This document shows, piece after piece, positions 25,866 through 26,006 of a stretch of DNA of 26,006 bases. Every line of letters starts with the position of its first letter. Position 1 is the first letter of the stretch. The notes below the pieces were generated by a model. The model made no database searches. It was given only the letters and a program-made list of their open reading frames with translations, and was not told the origin of the DNA. This DNA comes from Paulinella micropora (lineage: Eukaryota; Cercozoa; Imbricatea; Euglyphida), in NCBI GenBank assembly GCA_009731375.1, contig BJOX01000229.1, positions 171,725 through 197,730 of the forward strand. The letters are read 5' to 3'. The position numbers and the translations under genes were made by a program.

Positions 25866-26006
25866 TTACCTTGATTTTAATAAATTGAAAAAGGATGTAA
25901 ATAAATTAAAATAATTTGTTTCTCTGTAAATCAACAAAGTCATTACAATACCCAAACCATTAAGATTTATAGCCTGATCGTTTTCGTCTGTAAGATAAAA
26001 CCTAAA
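25866..26006 (-). CDS. partial gene entering from the right edge; LTDEND...INLNGL protein
   Basis: A 46-codon open 3' end on the minus strand, open to the window limit, with TAA at 25866-25868. It reads RFYLTDENDQAINLNGLGIV, a hydrophobic stretch, then YFNLFTSFFNLLKSR. The LTD-x-N-x-x-x-INLNGL pattern is one I associate with uncharacterised structural proteins of PLVs, adintoviruses and related elements, often encoded near the capsid genes. Same strand as the capsid gene, 90 bp upstream of it. Function unknown; the start and most of the gene are outside. Confidence 0.65.
   Translation of the reverse strand, partial: FRFYLTDENDQAINLNGLGIVMTLLIYRETNYFNLFTSFFNLLKSR

Larger units (their letters stand above)
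17851..26006. mobile_element. integrated Polinton-like virus / virophage-type element (left part)
   Basis: Composition shifts to AT-rich and genes become dense: six or more plus-strand genes (17991-22909) and three minus-strand genes (22944-26006), nearly all intact. The combination of a protein-primed type family B polymerase, a double-jelly-roll-type capsid protein resembling PLV capsids, a second beta-rich structural protein and small zinc-finger proteins is the established signature of PLVs, Polintons and virophages. The exact left end is not defined; 17851-17990 holds no gene. Terminal inverted repeats and target-site duplication cannot be tested because the right end is outside. The window shows no packaging ATPase, integrase, protease or helicase. 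Confidence 0.85.

Overview
The window is eukaryotic nuclear DNA, probably from an alga or other protist, though the species cannot be read from it. It joins two unlike regions. Positions 1 to about 17,800 are a gene-poor landscape of microsatellites, assembly gaps and decayed transposable elements. From about 17,850 to the right edge the sequence turns AT-rich and is tightly packed with intact viral-type genes. I read that part as the left portion of an integrated Polinton-like virus (PLV) or virophage relative. It runs off the window.

Layout. 1-4,500: long arrays of CT, CA, GA/G, GATA, TATG/TATGCA, TTA and TTC with N gaps at poly-G or poly-C. 4,500-7,160: unannotated sequence holding a short tandem repeat with a hairpin, two TTA arrays and a tRNA-like sequence with an encoded CCA. 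7,162-9,748 (minus): a broken gene that I assign, by remembered motif layout, to a transposase-like family with a GDG motif, a Cys-x2-Cys segment, a TPYIH block and a C2H2-type end. 9,906-12,647 (plus): the 3' half of a Ty3/Gypsy-type pol (end of RNase H, integrase with intact DD35E, GPY/F) with a long unrecognised tail. 13,000-17,500: compound TATG/AAC/GTT/GAT arrays, an AT-rich repeat cluster, and an orphan Gag-like piece with a CCHC zinc knuckle (15,239-15,568). 17,480-17,826 (minus): a Ser/Ala-rich open-frame fragment beside a hairpin.

Viral element. Plus strand: a basic DNA-binding-like protein plus two short zinc-finger proteins (one duplicated, one stop-interrupted), a 58-aa basic protein, a 970-aa family B DNA polymerase of the protein-primed type with all exonuclease and polymerase motifs, and two paralogous small proteins with an ExoX-C/DUF3820-like domain. 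Minus strand: a partial gene entering from the right edge, a 496-aa PLV-like major capsid protein, and a 411-aa beta-rich structural protein. The replication block and the virion block converge with only 37 bp between them. Integrase, packaging ATPase, helicase/primase and maturation protease are not in the window; if the element is complete they lie to the right. The long viral frames are undamaged while the neighbouring transposon genes are riddled with stops and shifts, which suggests a recent insertion or continued selection.
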